Positions 40,501 through 49,411 of a stretch of DNA of 64,000 nucleotides are shown piece by piece. Below the pieces are notes generated by a model, which worked only from the letters and a program-made list of their open reading frames with translations, was not told the origin of the DNA and did not search any database. Every line of letters begins with the position of its first letter. Within the stretch, counting starts at the first letter, position 1. The position numbers were made by a program, and so were the translations under genes. Source of the DNA: JACKNG01 sp050184115 (GTDB lineage Bacteria; Pseudomonadota; Gammaproteobacteria; Ga0077536); the NCBI GenBank assembly GCA_050184115.1, contig JBFXAQ010000014.1:1-64000 (forward strand), given 5' to 3'.

Positions 40501-41640
40501 ATGAACCTGGTATTGAACGACGAAGAGGCCATCCTCAAGCGCGGGGCGCACGAGTATTTCGGCGAGCGTCTACCGGTGGCCGCCCTGCGCCGCCTGCGCG
40601 ACGAGCGCGTTGTCGACGGCTTCGACCGTGCGGCCTGGGCCGAGATGGCCGACATGGGCTGGGCCGGCGTGCTGCTGCCGGAGGCCTACGGTGGCGCCGG
40701 TTTCGGTTACCGCGGCATGGGCCAGATCCTGGAAGAGGCCGGGCGCACGCTGGCCGCCTCGCCGCTGGTCGCCACCGCCCTGAGCGCCGCGCCGCTGGTG
40801 CTCAGCGCCGGCAGCGAGGCCCAGCGCGAGGCCATCTTGCCCGCGGTCGCGGCCGGCGAGTGCCTGCTCGCGCTCGCTGTCGACGAGGGCGCGCGCCATG
40901 CGCCGAACCGGATCGCGACCACCTGTACGGCGGTCGAGGGCGGCCTGCGTCTCGACGGCACCAAGGTGTTCGTGCTCGATGGCCACGTCGCCGATCACTT
41001 CGTCGTCGTCGCACGCAGCCATGGCGCGGTCGATGCCGAGGACGGCATCAGCCTGCTGCTGGTGCCGGCCGACACCGCCGGCATCCGGGTCACCCGCACC
41101 GCCATGGTCGATGCGCGCAATGCCGCGCAGGTCGTGTTCGATGGCGTGACGGTCGACACCGGCGCCGTGCTCGGTACGCTCGGCGACGGCTACGCCGCCC
41201 TCGAACGTGCGCTCGATGGCGCGCGCGCGGGCCTCGCCGCGGAGATGCTCGGCAGCGGACTCGAAGCCTTCGAGCGCACCATCGCCTATCTCAAGTTGCG
41301 CGAGCAGTTCGGGCAGAAGATTGGCGCCTTCCAGGCCCTCAAGCACCGCACCGCGCTGATGTACTGCGAGATCGAATTGACCCGTTCGGCGGTACTGGCC
41401 GCGCTCGATGCTCTCGATGCCGGTAGCGCCGAAGCCCCGGCCCTGGCCAGCCTGGCCAAGGCCCAGGCCTGCGAGATGCTCGAACTGGTCACGAACGAGG
41501 CGGTGCAGATGCACGGCGGCATCGGCATGACCGACGCCGAAGAGATCGGTTTCTTCCTCAAGCGCGCGCGGGTCGCCCAGCAGACTTTCGGTGACGCGGC
41601 CTGCCATCGCGATCGCTACGCGCGCCTGGCGGGTTTCTGA
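40501..41640 (+). CDS. Acyl-CoA dehydrogenase, second subunit
   Basis: A 379-residue acyl-CoA dehydrogenase family protein. It shows the N-terminal helical domain (PEAYGGAGFGYRGMGQILEE), a shortened middle domain, and the C-terminal RFGQKIGAFQALKH-like segment (REQFGQKIGAFQALKHR) with MHGGIGMTDAEEIGFFLKRA. FAD-binding motifs are weaker than in its partner. It probably forms a heteromer with the upstream gene product. Confidence 0.9.
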   Translation: MNLVLNDEEAILKRGAHEYFGERLPVAALRRLRDERVVDGFDRAAWAEMADMGWAGVLLPEAYGGAGFGYRGMGQILEEAGRTLAASPLVATALSAAPLVLSAGSEAQREAILPAVAAGECLLALAVDEGARHAPNRIATTCTAVEGGLRLDGTKVFVLDGHVADHFVVVARSHGAVDAEDGISLLLVPADTAGIRVTRTAMVDARNAAQVVFDGVTVDTGAVLGTLGDGYAALERALDGARAGLAAEMLGSGLEAFERTIAYLKLREQFGQKIGAFQALKHRTALMYCEIELTRSAVLAALDALDAGSAEAPALASLAKAQACEMLELVTNEAVQMHGGIGMTDAEEIGFFLKRARVAQQTFGDAACHRDRYARLAGF

Positions 41641-41650
41641 GCCGCTCGCG

Positions 41651-41827
41651 ATGAACGCTTACGAGGTGCGCCTGCGCACCGCCGGCGGCGAACGCAGCAT
41701 CACTGTCGAGGCGGAGACGGCCGCCGCCGCGCGTGACGCGGTCGAGGCGACGCACGACGACGAGATCGTCGCCGTGCGCCTGCTGCATGTGCTCTCGTTC
41801 AGCTGCCGCGTACGCGACGGACGCTGA
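41651..41827 (+). CDS. Small hypothetical protein
   Basis: A 58-residue protein 10 bp after the dehydrogenase stop. It reads as a beta-alpha-beta unit (YEVRLRTAGGERSITVEAET, AAAARDAVEATHDDEIVAVR). No recognised family; codon use fits a real gene, but no clear RBS is seen. Confidence 0.5.
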   Translation: MNAYEVRLRTAGGERSITVEAETAAAARDAVEATHDDEIVAVRLLHVLSFSCRVRDGR

Positions 41828-41845
41828 GGCAGGCCGCGCCCGCAC

Positions 41846-42193
41846 CTACTTCCGGGCGTGATGGCCGGCGGCGTGCTGCGTGGCGCGCTGGGCGGCGACG
41901 ACGTCGCCGACCTTGCGCGTCGGATCCTTCTGGCATTCCGACCACACCTGGTCGACCTCGACCGGTAACCAGTCCTCGTCGATGACCTCGGTCATGACGC
42001 CGTCGCGGGCGTTCCAGCCATCGTGCCAATAGACCACCTCGGGCACGTACTCCATGTCGGTGACGAGGAGGTCCTTGCAGGTCAGGTCTCTCGGATGCCC
42101 GGTGGACGCTGCGTGATGTTCGGCAGCGGTGACGCCACCGCCGGTCACCAGGGCACCGAGGACCAGGACGGCCATTACGTGGGTTCTCTTCAT
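41846..42193 (-). CDS. HdeA-like periplasmic protein
   Basis: A 115-residue secreted protein: signal peptide (residues 1-23, ending VTAAE), then the HdeA pattern LTCKDLLVTDMEYVPEVVYW with a second Cys in VWSECQKDP. The two cysteines would form the disulfide of the acid-stress chaperone fold. Conservation to HdeA itself is limited, so the chaperone role is inferred. Confidence 0.75.
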   Translation of the reverse strand: MKRTHVMAVLVLGALVTGGGVTAAEHHAASTGHPRDLTCKDLLVTDMEYVPEVVYWHDGWNARDGVMTEVIDEDWLPVEVDQVWSECQKDPTRKVGDVVAAQRATQHAAGHHARK

Positions 42194-42555
42194 GACGGCT
42201 TCTCCTGCGCGTTGTCGCGGTGATGTCCGCTGGATGCTTGGACCGCGACGTGGGCGAATGTCGGTTACCGTCTCCTGGCCGCCTGATTAAGGATTGGTAA
42301 GGTCGGCACGCGGGTCGGCGGCCTTCACCGCCGGCCCGTTGTTGCCTTCGGCCGTGTCCGCGCCCGTGGCCACCACCGTGATGGTGGCCGTCGTCGCCGG
42401 AGTAGTACTCGATCGCCGGCCAGTCGATTTCCGCGACCCGACGGCCCATCACGGGTGAGTCGAGATTGCGGTCGACGAAGTGGTTGCCACCGTAGCGACG
42501 CGCTACCGGTCGAAGCACGCTGAGACAGGTCGAGCGCGCCGCGCGACGTCGGGTA
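42194..42555 (-). other. Gap with a possible His-rich gene remnant
   Basis: No complete gene is visible in these 362 bases. On the minus strand, about 42510-42290, one frame reads RNLDSPVMGRRVAEIDWPAI then DDGHHHGGGHGRGHG. A neighbouring frame instead continues NNGPAVKAADPRADLTNP and meets a stop at about 42290. This pattern suggests the 3' end of a frameshifted gene, but no family is recognised. Confidence 0.3.
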
Positions 42556-43077
42556 CTACGAAGCGACAGCGCAACTGACGGCCGTGTCCGGTCGCGCGGG
42601 CAGCAGCGTCACGGTATCGCCCAGGTGCACGATTCCACCGCTGATCACCCGCGCCGTGATGCCGCCGTGGCCGCGCACGGCGTTGTAGCCACCGGCGCCG
42701 AAGGTCTCCTCCATGCGCGAGCAGGGATGGCAGGCGCCGGTGCCCTCGAGCAGCGTCGCACCCATGCGGAAACGACGTTTCGCGAGCGCGAGGAGATTGA
42801 TCCCCGCGACGACGACGTTGCGACGAAGCAGCGCCGGGTCGATGTCGTCGCGGGCGAGGAGGGCGGCGAGCACGGCGAGGTGCTCGTGCTGGACCAGGGT
42901 CACCTGCCGGCGCCCGGAACGGCCAGCGTAGTGATCGCCCGCGATGCCGCTGGCGGCGTCGAGGATCAGCCTGTCGCAGGCCGTGAGCGGCGCGCGCCGC
43001 GCGGAGCGGGCGCCGAGCCACGTCACCCGTCCACTGCGCGGCAGGCTGTCGAACAGCTCGGCGAGGGTCGGCGTCAT
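42556..43077 (-). CDS. MOSC-domain protein
   Basis: A 173-residue MOSC protein, the domain that handles sulfur bound to molybdenum cofactor or binds pyridoxal-type ligands in YiiM relatives. Conserved features: GDHYAGRSGRRQVTLVQHEH, RRNVVVAGINLLAL, and GTGACHPCSRMEETFG with the exposed catalytic Cys. YiiM-type proteins reduce N-hydroxylated compounds. It follows the amidase gene on the same strand after 31 bp. Confidence 0.88.
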   Translation of the reverse strand: MTPTLAELFDSLPRSGRVTWLGARSARRAPLTACDRLILDAASGIAGDHYAGRSGRRQVTLVQHEHLAVLAALLARDDIDPALLRRNVVVAGINLLALAKRRFRMGATLLEGTGACHPCSRMEETFGAGGYNAVRGHGGITARVISGGIVHLGDTVTLLPARPDTAVSCAVAS

Positions 43078-43108
43078 CAGCGCTGCCCGGTTGCGGCGCG
43101 GCGCCGGC

Positions 43109-44173
43109 TCAGGCCTTGCGCGGCGCGGCCTTCTTCGGCGCCTTTTTCTTCGTGGGCGTCTTCTTCGCGGACCGCGCGCCGGACGCCTTGTAGGCATTGA
43201 ACAGGCGCTCCTTGGGATACTCCGCCCCGGCGACGTGCTCGATGGTCGAGATGCGCACCATCTGGTAGATGCGGATGCGGAACTCGGGGTCGCAGGACAT
43301 GCGCACGTAGAGATCGCGCGGGGGCACGCCGTAATCCTCCGCCAGCCATTGCATGAGGTTGGCGGTGGCATCGTAGACCGCGTGCTCGAGCGGGCGATTG
43401 ATGCCGACGGCGACGATGGAGTCGGGCTTCTCAATGCGCACGCAAGGCAGGCGCTTGTTCTTCACCACCGTGCAGGAAAGTTGCACCGTGGCTCGCGTTT
43501 CGTCGGCGATGCCGGTGAACTCGGTGTCGCCCTGGCCGCCGTGGCAATCGCCGATGTAGAGCAGGCCGCCGTCGTTGTAGCTGTTGAGGTAGACGGTGTG
43601 GCCGGCGCGGATGTCGCGACAGTCGATGTTGCCGCCGAACGGGCCCTGGCCGAGCACCGAGGTGAAGACTTCACGCTCGGGCGCGGTGGCCAAGGTGCCG
43701 ATGAACGGTTCGAGCTTCCAGGTCAGCGAGTCGGAGTACTTGCCCCAGCCGTCGCGGGTATGCCCGCTCGGCCCCGGCAGGTGTTCGATGACGTGGACGT
43801 AGCCCTGCGCGCAGTCCTTGTAGCGCAGCGAGTCGCCGAGCGGGCCCATGCCGGGGATGATGCCCGAGAAGCCGTAGCGCCAGGGATCGATCCAGTCGAT
43901 GTGCACGGCGAGCACGTCGCCGGCCTTGCAGCCCTCGACGAAGATCGGGCCGACCACCGGGTTGAACAGCCCCGGCGTGGCCTTGGCGAGGCTCGCGAAA
44001 TGCTTGCCCTCGAAGCCCATCACCTTGGGGTGGTCGCTGTCATCGGCGATCATGCCGGACAGGGCGTCATCCGTTTCGACCCGGAAGGTCTCACCCGGCT
44101 TGACCTTGAGGCATGGCTTGTCACGGTTGTCGAAGGCGTATTTCTGGACCTTGCGGCGCTTGATCGTGCGCAT
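43109..44173 (-). CDS. Acetamidase/formamidase family protein
   Basis: A 354-residue amidase of the FmdA_AmdA family, which hydrolyses formamide or acetamide to the acid and ammonia. Conserved: TGPIFVEG-like VGPIFVEGCKAGDVLAVHI, FGGNIDCRDI, and GDCHGGQGDTEFTG near the metal site. The C-terminus has an extra Lys/Ala-rich tail (KKTPTKKKAPKKAAPRK), uncommon in the family and reminiscent of nucleic-acid or membrane-binding tails. RBS GGGGAGG supports the start. An N,N-dimethylformamidase is also encoded in the window. Confidence 0.9.
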   Translation of the reverse strand: MRTIKRRKVQKYAFDNRDKPCLKVKPGETFRVETDDALSGMIADDSDHPKVMGFEGKHFASLAKATPGLFNPVVGPIFVEGCKAGDVLAVHIDWIDPWRYGFSGIIPGMGPLGDSLRYKDCAQGYVHVIEHLPGPSGHTRDGWGKYSDSLTWKLEPFIGTLATAPEREVFTSVLGQGPFGGNIDCRDIRAGHTVYLNSYNDGGLLYIGDCHGGQGDTEFTGIADETRATVQLSCTVVKNKRLPCVRIEKPDSIVAVGINRPLEHAVYDATANLMQWLAEDYGVPPRDLYVRMSCDPEFRIRIYQMVRISTIEHVAGAEYPKERLFNAYKASGARSAKKTPTKKKAPKKAAPRKA

Positions 44174-44315
44174 CGTTTTCCCTCCCCGGATGGATGTCAC
44201 CGAGCGGGCATTCTAAGCCCGCGACGCGGGCAAATTGCCCTGTCTGCTCGTATGACCGGCGCGTAGCGTGGTCGACGAGCCGGGACTGCGACCCGGTCGG
44301 AGGAGGACCCAACCC

Positions 44316-44780
44316 ATGACCCAGCGACCAGCCGCGCTCGTGCGCTTCGACGACGCCAGCATCAACTGGCGCCGGCTCGGCGAGTTCGAGCATTTCCACT
44401 ACACCATCATCGACGTCGACCCGGACAACGAGGTCGCCGATTTCGCGCTGCGCTTCGTGCCCGGTGAACGCATCTTTCTGCACCGCCACCGCGCCCACAC
44501 CAACACCACCGTGGTGCAGGGCGAGCACCGCATCTACGAACCGGCCGGGGACCTGCGCGAGGTGCGCCCACAGGGCAGCTACACTTCGTCGCCAGCCGCG
44601 CCCGAGCCGCATGCCGAGGGCGGCGGGCCGGACGGCGCTGTCGTCGTCTACCAGACCCGCGGCAGCGCCGACGGCGTGGTTTTCGACGTCCTCGACGAGG
44701 CCCACAACGTGGTCGGCACGCTCGGCGTGAACGACCTCACCCAGTTGTTCGAACTGCAGGGGCGACGTCCCGGCGCCTGA
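44316..44780 (+). CDS. Cupin-domain protein
   Basis: A 154-residue single cupin. The motif 1 region reads RIFLHRHRAHTNTTVVQGEHRIYEP, with the metal-ligand histidines, and motif 2 contains AEGGGPDGAVVVYQ. It resembles the 2,4'-dihydroxyacetophenone dioxygenase-like cupins, but ring-cleaving activity is not shown by the sequence. The ATG follows GGAGGAGGACCC. Confidence 0.82.
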   Translation: MTQRPAALVRFDDASINWRRLGEFEHFHYTIIDVDPDNEVADFALRFVPGERIFLHRHRAHTNTTVVQGEHRIYEPAGDLREVRPQGSYTSSPAAPEPHAEGGGPDGAVVVYQTRGSADGVVFDVLDEAHNVVGTLGVNDLTQLFELQGRRPGA

Positions 44781-44886
44781 ACCGCGAGCGTCCCCGCGCG
44801 CCACGATCGGGGGTATCCTGTCGCCGGCTTCGCCACGGGCCGGGCGGTGGCCGTCCACACCCGGTCACCACCCAACGTGTCCACAG

Positions 44887-45528
44887 GTGATGACGGTGCA
44901 GGTTACCCCCGTCCAGGTTCTCGATTTCTATTTCGGCACGCGCCTCGACGACGTCGCCGCCGCGCGCGCCTGCCTCGACCGCTGGTTCACGTTCGACCGC
45001 GCCTTCGACGCCGAGGTCGATGCACGCCTCGGCGCTGCCGTGCGGCACGCCCTCGACGGTGGCTTCGGCGAGTGGAGAGGCGAGGCGCGCTCGGCGCTGG
45101 CACTGGTCGTCCTGCTCGACCAACTGCCGCGCAACATCTTCCGCGGTACCGCGCGTGCCTTCGCCGGTGATGCGCGGGCGCGCGCGGTCGCTTTGCAGGC
45201 ATTCGAAGACGGCCACGACCACGCGCTCTCGCTGACCGAGCGCATCATCCTGCACATGCCGCTCGAACACGCCGAGGACCTCGCCCTGCAGGAACGCTGC
45301 GTGGCCGGCTACGAGGCCCTGCACGCGGCGGCCGACCCGGCCTGGCACCCGATCACGAGCGCGGCGCTCAAGGCCGGCCACGACCACCGTGCGGTGATCA
45401 GGCGCTTTGGCCGCTTCCCGCATCGCAACGTCCTGCTCGGCCGCGAATGTACGGCCGAGGAGACCGCCTACCTCGCCGAGAACCGCAGCGCCTGGGGCCA
45501 GGGTGCGGCCGATCTCGAGAAAATCTGA
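44887..45528 (+). CDS. DUF924 family protein
   Basis: A 213-residue helical protein with the DUF924 hallmarks VLDFYFGTRL, LDQLPRNIFRGTARAFAGD and MPLEHAEDLALQERC. These proteins have a TPR-like fold with unknown function. Two adjacent ATGs (44887, 44890) are possible starts. Confidence 0.92.
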   Translation: MMTVQVTPVQVLDFYFGTRLDDVAAARACLDRWFTFDRAFDAEVDARLGAAVRHALDGGFGEWRGEARSALALVVLLDQLPRNIFRGTARAFAGDARARAVALQAFEDGHDHALSLTERIILHMPLEHAEDLALQERCVAGYEALHAAADPAWHPITSAALKAGHDHRAVIRRFGRFPHRNVLLGRECTAEETAYLAENRSAWGQGAADLEKI

Positions 45529-45559
45529 AGTTCCACTTCGCGACGCCACCATCGCCCCA

Positions 45560-45994
45560 ATGAGCAAGACCCTGTGGACGCGCCCGGTGACCCCGGCCGA
45601 CATCAACGAACTGCACCGCGCAACCGCCTGTGAGAGCCTCGGCATCGAGTTCGTCGAGATCGGGCCCGACTACATGCGCGCGACCATGCCGGTCGACGCG
45701 CGCACGGTACAGCCCTATCGCATCCTGCACGGCGGCGCCTCGTTGCTGCTGGCCGAGACCCTGGCCTCGTGCGCGGCTGCCTTTGCCGCGCCGCCCGACC
45801 AGCGCGTGGTCGGGCTCGAGGTCAATGGCAATCACCTCAAGTCGGCGCGCACCGGCCACGTCACCGGCACGGTGCGGCCGGTACACGTCGGCCGCAGCAC
45901 GCAGGTCTGGCAGGTCGAGATCGTCAACGAAGCCGGTGAGCTGTGCTGCCTGTCGCGGGCGACGCTGGCCGTGCTGCAACCCTCCAGCGGTTGA
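45560..45994 (+). CDS. PaaI-type hotdog thioesterase
   Basis: A 144-residue hotdog protein with YRILHGGASLLLAETLASCAA, where the HGG loop and the following Glu/Asp-position residue are typical of acyl-CoA thioesterases of the PaaI/4-hydroxybenzoyl-CoA class. VGLEVNGNHLKSARTGHV follows. It probably hydrolyses aromatic or misprimed acyl-CoAs. The selenoprotein gene starts 74 bp downstream. Confidence 0.9.
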   Translation: MSKTLWTRPVTPADINELHRATACESLGIEFVEIGPDYMRATMPVDARTVQPYRILHGGASLLLAETLASCAAAFAAPPDQRVVGLEVNGNHLKSARTGHVTGTVRPVHVGRSTQVWQVEIVNEAGELCCLSRATLAVLQPSSG

Positions 45995-46068
45995 TTGTCG
46001 CGCGCGCGAACCGGTGCTAGGTTCGCCTGCGACGCACCCGCCCGCGGTGCCCTGAGGGGAGCTGAATC

Positions 46069-46623
46069 ATGGCCAACCTGAGCCCGGTGCCGTTCGCGGA
46101 CATCCCGGACTACCTGCAGAACGTCATGCATGCCTACGACGACGAACTCGGCGGTTCGGGTTTCGTCCAGGTGTTCGCGCATGCACCCGAGGTGTTCAAG
46201 CACTTCATCGATTTCTATTTCAAGCTCGAGCTCGAGACCCGTGGCGTGGTCGACGGCGTCATCACCGAACTGGCCCGCCTGATGGTGGCGCAGAAGAACA
46301 ATTGTCATCTCTGAATGGGCGCCCGCCTTGCGGTCGCAAGGCAGGCAGGTCTGGACGAAGCGAAGATCGCGGAGGTTCCGCGTTACCGCGAGAGCGCGCT
46401 GTTGAACGCGCGCGAGAAGGCGGCCATCCATTACGCCGAGGTGCTGGCCGGCGATCACCAGTCGGCTGACCAGGCGTTGTTCGACGAGTTGCGCACCCAG
46501 TTCAGCGAAGCGGAGATCATCGACCTCGGTATTCGCATCATGACCTTCGTTGGCTACGGTCGGCTGGTGCGCGTGCTCGGGCTCGAGATCGGCGGTACCT
46601 GTCCGCTGCCGCACCCGGGCTGA
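46069..46623 (+). CDS. Selenocysteine-containing carboxymuconolactone decarboxylase/AhpD-like protein (in-frame TGA)
   Basis: Read as one 184-residue chain with TGA (46312-46314) as selenocysteine 82. Upstream ITELARLMVAQKNNCHL and downstream MGARLAVARQAGLDEAKIAE align continuously with the CMD/AhpD fold. There the consensus is N-x-C-x-x-C, so the TGA sits exactly at the second Cys of the redox motif (Cys79-His-Leu-Sec82). The frame stays open for 103 codons after TGA, with family-like sequence (YRESALLNAREKAAIHYAEV). A hairpin with a GGTC loop follows at SECIS position. The RBS is GAGGGGAG, 7 nt before the ATG. It is likely a peroxidase or thiol oxidoreductase. A nonsense mutation is the alternative, but is disfavoured by position and hairpin. 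Confidence 0.85.
46325..46342 (+). promoter_or_regulatory. Bacterial SECIS hairpin
   Basis: GCCTTGC-GGTC-GCAAGGC forms a perfect 7-bp stem with a GGUC tetraloop; the loop begins 18 nt after the TGA. As I recall the E. coli fdhF element, it also has a GGUC apical loop, at about +19. The hairpin lies inside the coding region, as bacterial SECIS elements do. Confidence 0.82.
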
Positions 46624-46701
46624 GCGACGCGCGGGACGGGCGCGACGCGGGCACCGAGGTACCCGCGGTGCGCCCGCGGCCGGCGTCGTCGAGGTGGCAT
46701 T

Positions 46702-47811
46702 TCAGGCGTTCGCTGGCAGCCGCGCGAGCAGTTGCTCGGCGGCGCGGACGAGGGCGTCCTGGTGGGGCTGCAATTCCTGCTGCCCCATGTTGCCGAGGAT
46801 GGCCTGGAAGGGATCGACGAGACCGGTGTCGACGCCGGCCAGGGTCTCGATGACGGCGTGGGCGAAGAACGGCACGGTCGGCGCGCTGTAGCCGCCCTCG
46901 TGGCACATCACCAGGCGCCCGTCGCAGCACTCGTCGGCGAAGCGCATGAGCTTACGCGTCAAGGCGCGATAGCCCTCGCTGGTCATCATCTGGCGACCCA
47001 GCGGGTCGTAGGCGCCGGCATCGAAGCCCGACGGCACGAAGATCAGCTCCGGGCGGTACTTCTCCAGCGCCGGCAGCACGACGCGGTCGAACACCGCCTC
47101 GTAGGCACCCACGCCCGAGCCCGGCGGCAGCGGCACGTTGATGTTGCAGCCGGCACCACGGCCCTCGCCGTTCTCGTGCAGGAAGCCCGAGTTGTGCGGG
47201 AAGCAGCGATCCTGGTGTACCGAGATGGTCAGCGCGCGTGGATCGTCGTAGAACGCCGCCTGGGTGCCATTGCCGTGGTGCACGTCCCAGTCGACGTAGG
47301 CGATGCGCGCAAGCCCGCGCACGTCGAGCGCGTGGCGCCCGGCGATGGCGCCGTTGCAGAAGATGCAGAAGCCCATGGCGAGTTCGGGCATGGCGTGGTG
47401 GCCGGGCGGACGCACCAGGGCGTAGGCGTTGGCGAGGCGACCGTCGAGCACCGCGTCGACCGCCGCGACGACGCCGCCGGCGGCGAGCAGCGCGATGTCG
47501 AAGCTGCCGCGACCCATCGGCGTGAACACGCCGGCGTCGACGCCGAGGCTGTCGTTGAGTCCGCGGATGTGCTCGAGATGGGTGCGGGTGTGCACGCGCA
47601 GGACCTCGGCTTCGGTCGCCGGACGGGGGGCGATCTCGGTGACCTGGTCGAGCAGGCCGGACACCGCCATGAGGTTCCTGATGCGGCGCTTGGTGTCGGG
47701 GTTCTCGGCGTGCTCGTAGGGTTCGACGGGATTACCGTAGGGCATGACGCCGGCGAGGTTGCCGGTGTTGTGCCAGAGGTAGAGTTCATGAAATACGAAG
47801 CCGGTCGGCAT
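46702..47811 (-). CDS. Histone-deacetylase-family (acetylpolyamine/AcuC-like) hydrolase
   Basis: A 369-residue zinc-dependent deacetylase: RPPGHHAMPELAMGFC with the catalytic His pair, YVDWDVHHGNGTQAAFYDD with zinc ligands, GAGCNINVPLPPG, and FVPSGFDAGAYDPLG with the last Asp ligand. The sequence is nearest to class II HDAC-like bacterial amidohydrolases. The start follows GGGGAGGACTCAGGC. A GC-rich imperfect hairpin (about 46647-46677) lies between it and the convergent selenoprotein gene and may act on both. Confidence 0.92.
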   Translation of the reverse strand: MPTGFVFHELYLWHNTGNLAGVMPYGNPVEPYEHAENPDTKRRIRNLMAVSGLLDQVTEIAPRPATEAEVLRVHTRTHLEHIRGLNDSLGVDAGVFTPMGRGSFDIALLAAGGVVAAVDAVLDGRLANAYALVRPPGHHAMPELAMGFCIFCNGAIAGRHALDVRGLARIAYVDWDVHHGNGTQAAFYDDPRALTISVHQDRCFPHNSGFLHENGEGRGAGCNINVPLPPGSGVGAYEAVFDRVVLPALEKYRPELIFVPSGFDAGAYDPLGRQMMTSEGYRALTRKLMRFADECCDGRLVMCHEGGYSAPTVPFFAHAVIETLAGVDTGLVDPFQAILGNMGQQELQPHQDALVRAAEQLLARLPANA

Positions 47812-47836
47812 GCCTGAGTCCTCCCCGGGATTTGTG

Positions 47837-48613
47837 ATGACGGCGCGCCGTATTGTCGCGCAAAGCCGCTGGCTTGCCGTGGCCGCGATGGTGGCCGTCG
47901 TCGTCACCGCGACCGTGACGGCGGCACCCGAGCCCGGCGCAAGGCAGTTCGTCGTCGGCGCGTTCTCGACGGCGCACCCGGGCGAGGCGACGGACCCGGC
48001 CTGGCGGCCGCTCGCGTTCGACGGCCGGCCCGGGCCGACCGTCTATACGCTGGTCGCGGACGGCGGCGCAACGGTGGTGGCGGCACGCGCTGCGGGGACC
48101 GCGTCCGGGCTTCTGCGCGAACTCGACCTGGCGCCGACGCAGTGGCCGCGGCTGCGCTGGCGCTGGAAGCTCGAAACCCTGCCGCGCGGCGCCGACATCG
48201 GCCGTCGCGAGGGCGACGACTACGCCGCACGGATTTACGTCACCTTCGCCTACGACGCCGAGGACGTCGGCCTGTTCGAACGCGCGCGGTTCGAACTGCT
48301 GCGGCTGCGTTACGGACACTACCCGCCGCGCGCCGCGCTGAACTACGTCTGGGACGCCGGCGCCGCGGTCGGCACCGTCAGGCCCAATGCCTACACCGGC
48401 CGGGTGCGCATGGTGGTGCTCGAATCCGGGCCGGCCCGAGCGGGCGAGTGGGTCATCGAGGAGCGCGACCTCCTCGCCGATTTCCGCCACGCCTTCGGCT
48501 ACCCGCCGCCGCGCATCAGCGGCATCGCCATCATGACCGATGCCGACGACACCGGATCGGTCGCGGCGGCACGTTACGGCGACATCGAGCTCCTCGGACA
48601 CGGGGCGCCGTGA
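47837..48613 (+). CDS. DUF3047 secreted protein
   Basis: A 258-residue protein with a signal peptide (residues 1-29, ending VTAAP). It is a DUF3047 match: WRWKLETLPRGADIGRREGDD, YAARIYVTFAYD, NYVWDAG and VIEERDLLADFRHAFG, then IAIMTDADDTG. This family folds as a beta-sandwich of unknown role in the periplasm. It is divergent from the HDAC-like gene. Confidence 0.9.
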   Translation: MTARRIVAQSRWLAVAAMVAVVVTATVTAAPEPGARQFVVGAFSTAHPGEATDPAWRPLAFDGRPGPTVYTLVADGGATVVAARAAGTASGLLRELDLAPTQWPRLRWRWKLETLPRGADIGRREGDDYAARIYVTFAYDAEDVGLFERARFELLRLRYGHYPPRAALNYVWDAGAAVGTVRPNAYTGRVRMVVLESGPARAGEWVIEERDLLADFRHAFGYPPPRISGIAIMTDADDTGSVAAARYGDIELLGHGAP

Positions 48614-48762
48614 ACGCGCGCCGGCGCCCGCCCGCGAAGCCCGGTCCGCGCGGCTGGCCGCGAGGCGGGCGCGAATTCCAGGCTAGAATGCGCCGCACAT
48701 CGCGCCGGGTACCGCTGCGCGATGCCGCCAAAACGCCGCTTCATTCGTACAGGTCGTCCACC

Positions 48763-49374
48763 ATGATCGTCTCCGGTTCCCGTGCCCCGTCCCGTTTTCT
48801 CGCCGCCCTGGCGCTGGTGCTGTGCGGCTTCGTACCGGTCGCCGACGCCGTCGCCGGCGAGCCGCACGAACTGGTCAGCGCGGTCATCGCACGCGTCATG
48901 TCGCGTCTCGGCGAGTTCACCGACGAGCAAGCGCAGAACGGCGCGGTGAACCGGGTCTTCGAGGAGGAACTCAGCCCCCATCTCGCCTTCGGCACCATCG
49001 CGCGTTGGCTGTCGGGGCCGCGCTGGGCGACGTTCAGCGACGCGGATCGCGAAGAATTGACCGCGGTCATCCACGATCACATCGTGCAGGTCTATTCGTC
49101 GCTGCTCGCCTATGGTCGTGACGTCACCATCGAGGTCGAGCCGCATTCCACCCGCCACAAGAGCGCGGCCAAGGTCGCGGCCGTGCTGACCACGCCGGAC
49201 AAGCGCAGCTTCGACGTCGAGTTCCGCCTGCTCGAGAGCCCGCAAGGCTGGATGCTCTACGATCTCGTCGCCGATGGCGTCAGCTTCGCCCGCACCATGC
49301 AGGCCGAGCTCGGCCCGGTGATCACGGCCGACGGCGTGCCGGGCGTGCGCGCCTACCTCGCGCGGACCCGCTGA
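48763..49374 (+). CDS. MlaC/Ttg2D-like phospholipid-binding protein
   Basis: A 203-residue periplasmic protein: signal peptide (about residues 1-29), then a tol/MlaC-type fold with VFEEELSPHLAFGTIARWLS, WATFSDADREELTAVIHDHI, and WMLYDLVADGVSF. MlaC shuttles phospholipid between membranes; the usual mlaABDEF partners are not adjacent, so this is an orphan paralogue. Confidence 0.85.
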   Translation: MIVSGSRAPSRFLAALALVLCGFVPVADAVAGEPHELVSAVIARVMSRLGEFTDEQAQNGAVNRVFEEELSPHLAFGTIARWLSGPRWATFSDADREELTAVIHDHIVQVYSSLLAYGRDVTIEVEPHSTRHKSAAKVAAVLTTPDKRSFDVEFRLLESPQGWMLYDLVADGVSFARTMQAELGPVITADGVPGVRAYLARTR

Positions 49375-49411
49375 TGCCGCGGCGAGCGGCGAACCCGTGC
49401 CGGCGCGGTCG

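Noticed and set aside
46069..46314. Truncated 81-residue protein followed by a separate 102-residue gene
   Set aside because: The second ATG follows the TGA directly with no ribosome binding site, and the two halves form one family domain broken exactly at the redox cysteine position.
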